NCBI GenBank assembly: GCA_007115975.1
Contig: SKJJ01000097.1
Location: 1-45,958 of the forward strand
Direction of reading: 5' to 3'
Length of the DNA stretch: 45,958 nucleotides
Origin: Chitinispirillum sp.
GTDB taxonomy: Bacteria > Fibrobacterota > Chitinivibrionia > Chitinivibrionales > Chitinispirillaceae
Shown here: piece by piece, positions 45,660 to 45,958 of the stretch
Numbering within the stretch: the first letter of the stretch is position 1
How the letters are laid out: each line of letters opens with the position of its first letter
The notes under the pieces: model-generated
Told to the model about the DNA's origin: nothing
Database searches by the model: none
The model's input: the letters and a program-made list of their open reading frames with translations, nothing else
Translations under genes and position numbers: made by a program

Positions 45660-45958
45660 TACCTGTGGTTTAAAACAAGTTTTCTCTTCAGGTACTCCAT
45701 AAATGCGTTGCCACTCTTCATCAATTTTTTTGAGATTTACCAGCTCTGCCCCTTTGGGATAATAAGATGGGAAAAGAGGTCCGTCCTGGCCGTCCCCATG
45801 CTGCATATGTACGGACTGCTAATTAGTGAATTTGAATATATGGGTATGCACTTGATTGGTGTTGATACAAGATGTAGTTTTTCGCTATGGAAGACTACCC
45901 TAAAACTCTGACCGAATTAGAAAACCGTTTTTCTACTGAAAATGCCTGTAAGGAGTAT
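45614..45958. other. Right edge with repeats, no supported gene
   Basis: A leftward frame at 45567-45806 is open for 79 codons but begins and ends inside repeats, so it is not supported as a gene. Parts of it (EEWQRIYGVPEEK) are protein-like and might be a remnant. No terminator was found. Confidence 0.45.
45772..45820 (-). repeat. Right REP-like cluster, inverted and partial copies
   Basis: AAAAGAGGTCCGTCC (45772-45786) is the reverse complement of the repeat core with its tail and matches the copy at 38876 at 14 of 15 bases. CGTCCCC follows at 45791, and a partial ACGGACTGCT lies at 45811 on the rightward strand. Confidence 0.55.

Noticed and set aside
45567..45806. 79-codon leftward ORF at the right edge
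   Set aside because: It begins and ends in the repeat copies, and has no known family; a small remnant is possible but unsupported.

Overview
The window looks like chromosomal DNA of a Gram-negative bacterium of the phylum Fibrobacterota (Fibrobacter / Chitinispirillum-like). The main clues are a TIGR02147-family protein at 24152-25000 (a family first defined as a Fibrobacter paralogous group), a GH45 endoglucanase, and several secreted proteins carrying C-terminal-sorting-like (Por_Secre_tail / FlgD-like) modules. Signal peptides, lipoproteins and predicted outer-membrane barrels are frequent. The standard genetic code with TGA as a stop fits the other genes. Assignment to the phylum is inference from gene content, not a database match.

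Layout. 1-5.2 kb: an aldo/keto reductase, aspartokinase co-directional with an AraC-type regulator, and a primary-type sigma factor closed by a bidirectional terminator. 5.2-8.0 kb: a small secreted protein, a DAHP synthase gene broken by an in-frame TGA, and an outer-membrane protein gene broken by an in-frame TAA. 8.0-14.6 kb: a leftward housekeeping block (obg, an fmdB-like gene, rimO, a SPOR lipoprotein, a secreted protein, hisB, hisC and an unlisted 46-residue membrane protein overlapping hisC). 14.9-17.9 kb: two secreted polysaccharide-degrading enzymes (GH45 and a PL14-like lyase). 18.1-26.4 kb: a divergent class A penicillin-binding protein, a VIT-domain surface protein with a near-consensus promoter, and an overlapping TIGR02147/lipoprotein pair. 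26.7-36.2 kb: a CofE-like ligase, proB, a tetratricopeptide-like lipoprotein, a HAMP-HisKA protein without an ATPase domain, a patatin/POTRA/barrel (type Vd) protein, and an overlapping pair of a predicted outer-membrane protein and a ComEC-like metallo-hydrolase lipoprotein. 36.2-45.9 kb: a PHP-domain protein, a REP-associated tyrosine transposase (RAYT), and a 2190-residue CheB-CheR-multiPAS-hybrid histidine kinase.

The most distinctive signal is a family of short repeats with the core GGGGACGGACY. It lies in two clusters (37410-37498 and 45601-45820), plus an inverted copy at 38876-38895. The inverted copy and the first copy of the left cluster flank the RAYT gene and match over 19 of 20 bases. 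One repeat also supplies the last codons and stop of the giant kinase gene. This looks like a REP/RAYT system with its own repeat family.

Other points worth a second look: the two nonsense codons in neighbouring genes, a possible AUU start on the 29.3-29.9 kb lipoprotein, the small protein upstream of hisC, and the HisKA protein lacking a catalytic domain. No rRNA, tRNA or CRISPR array was recognised.
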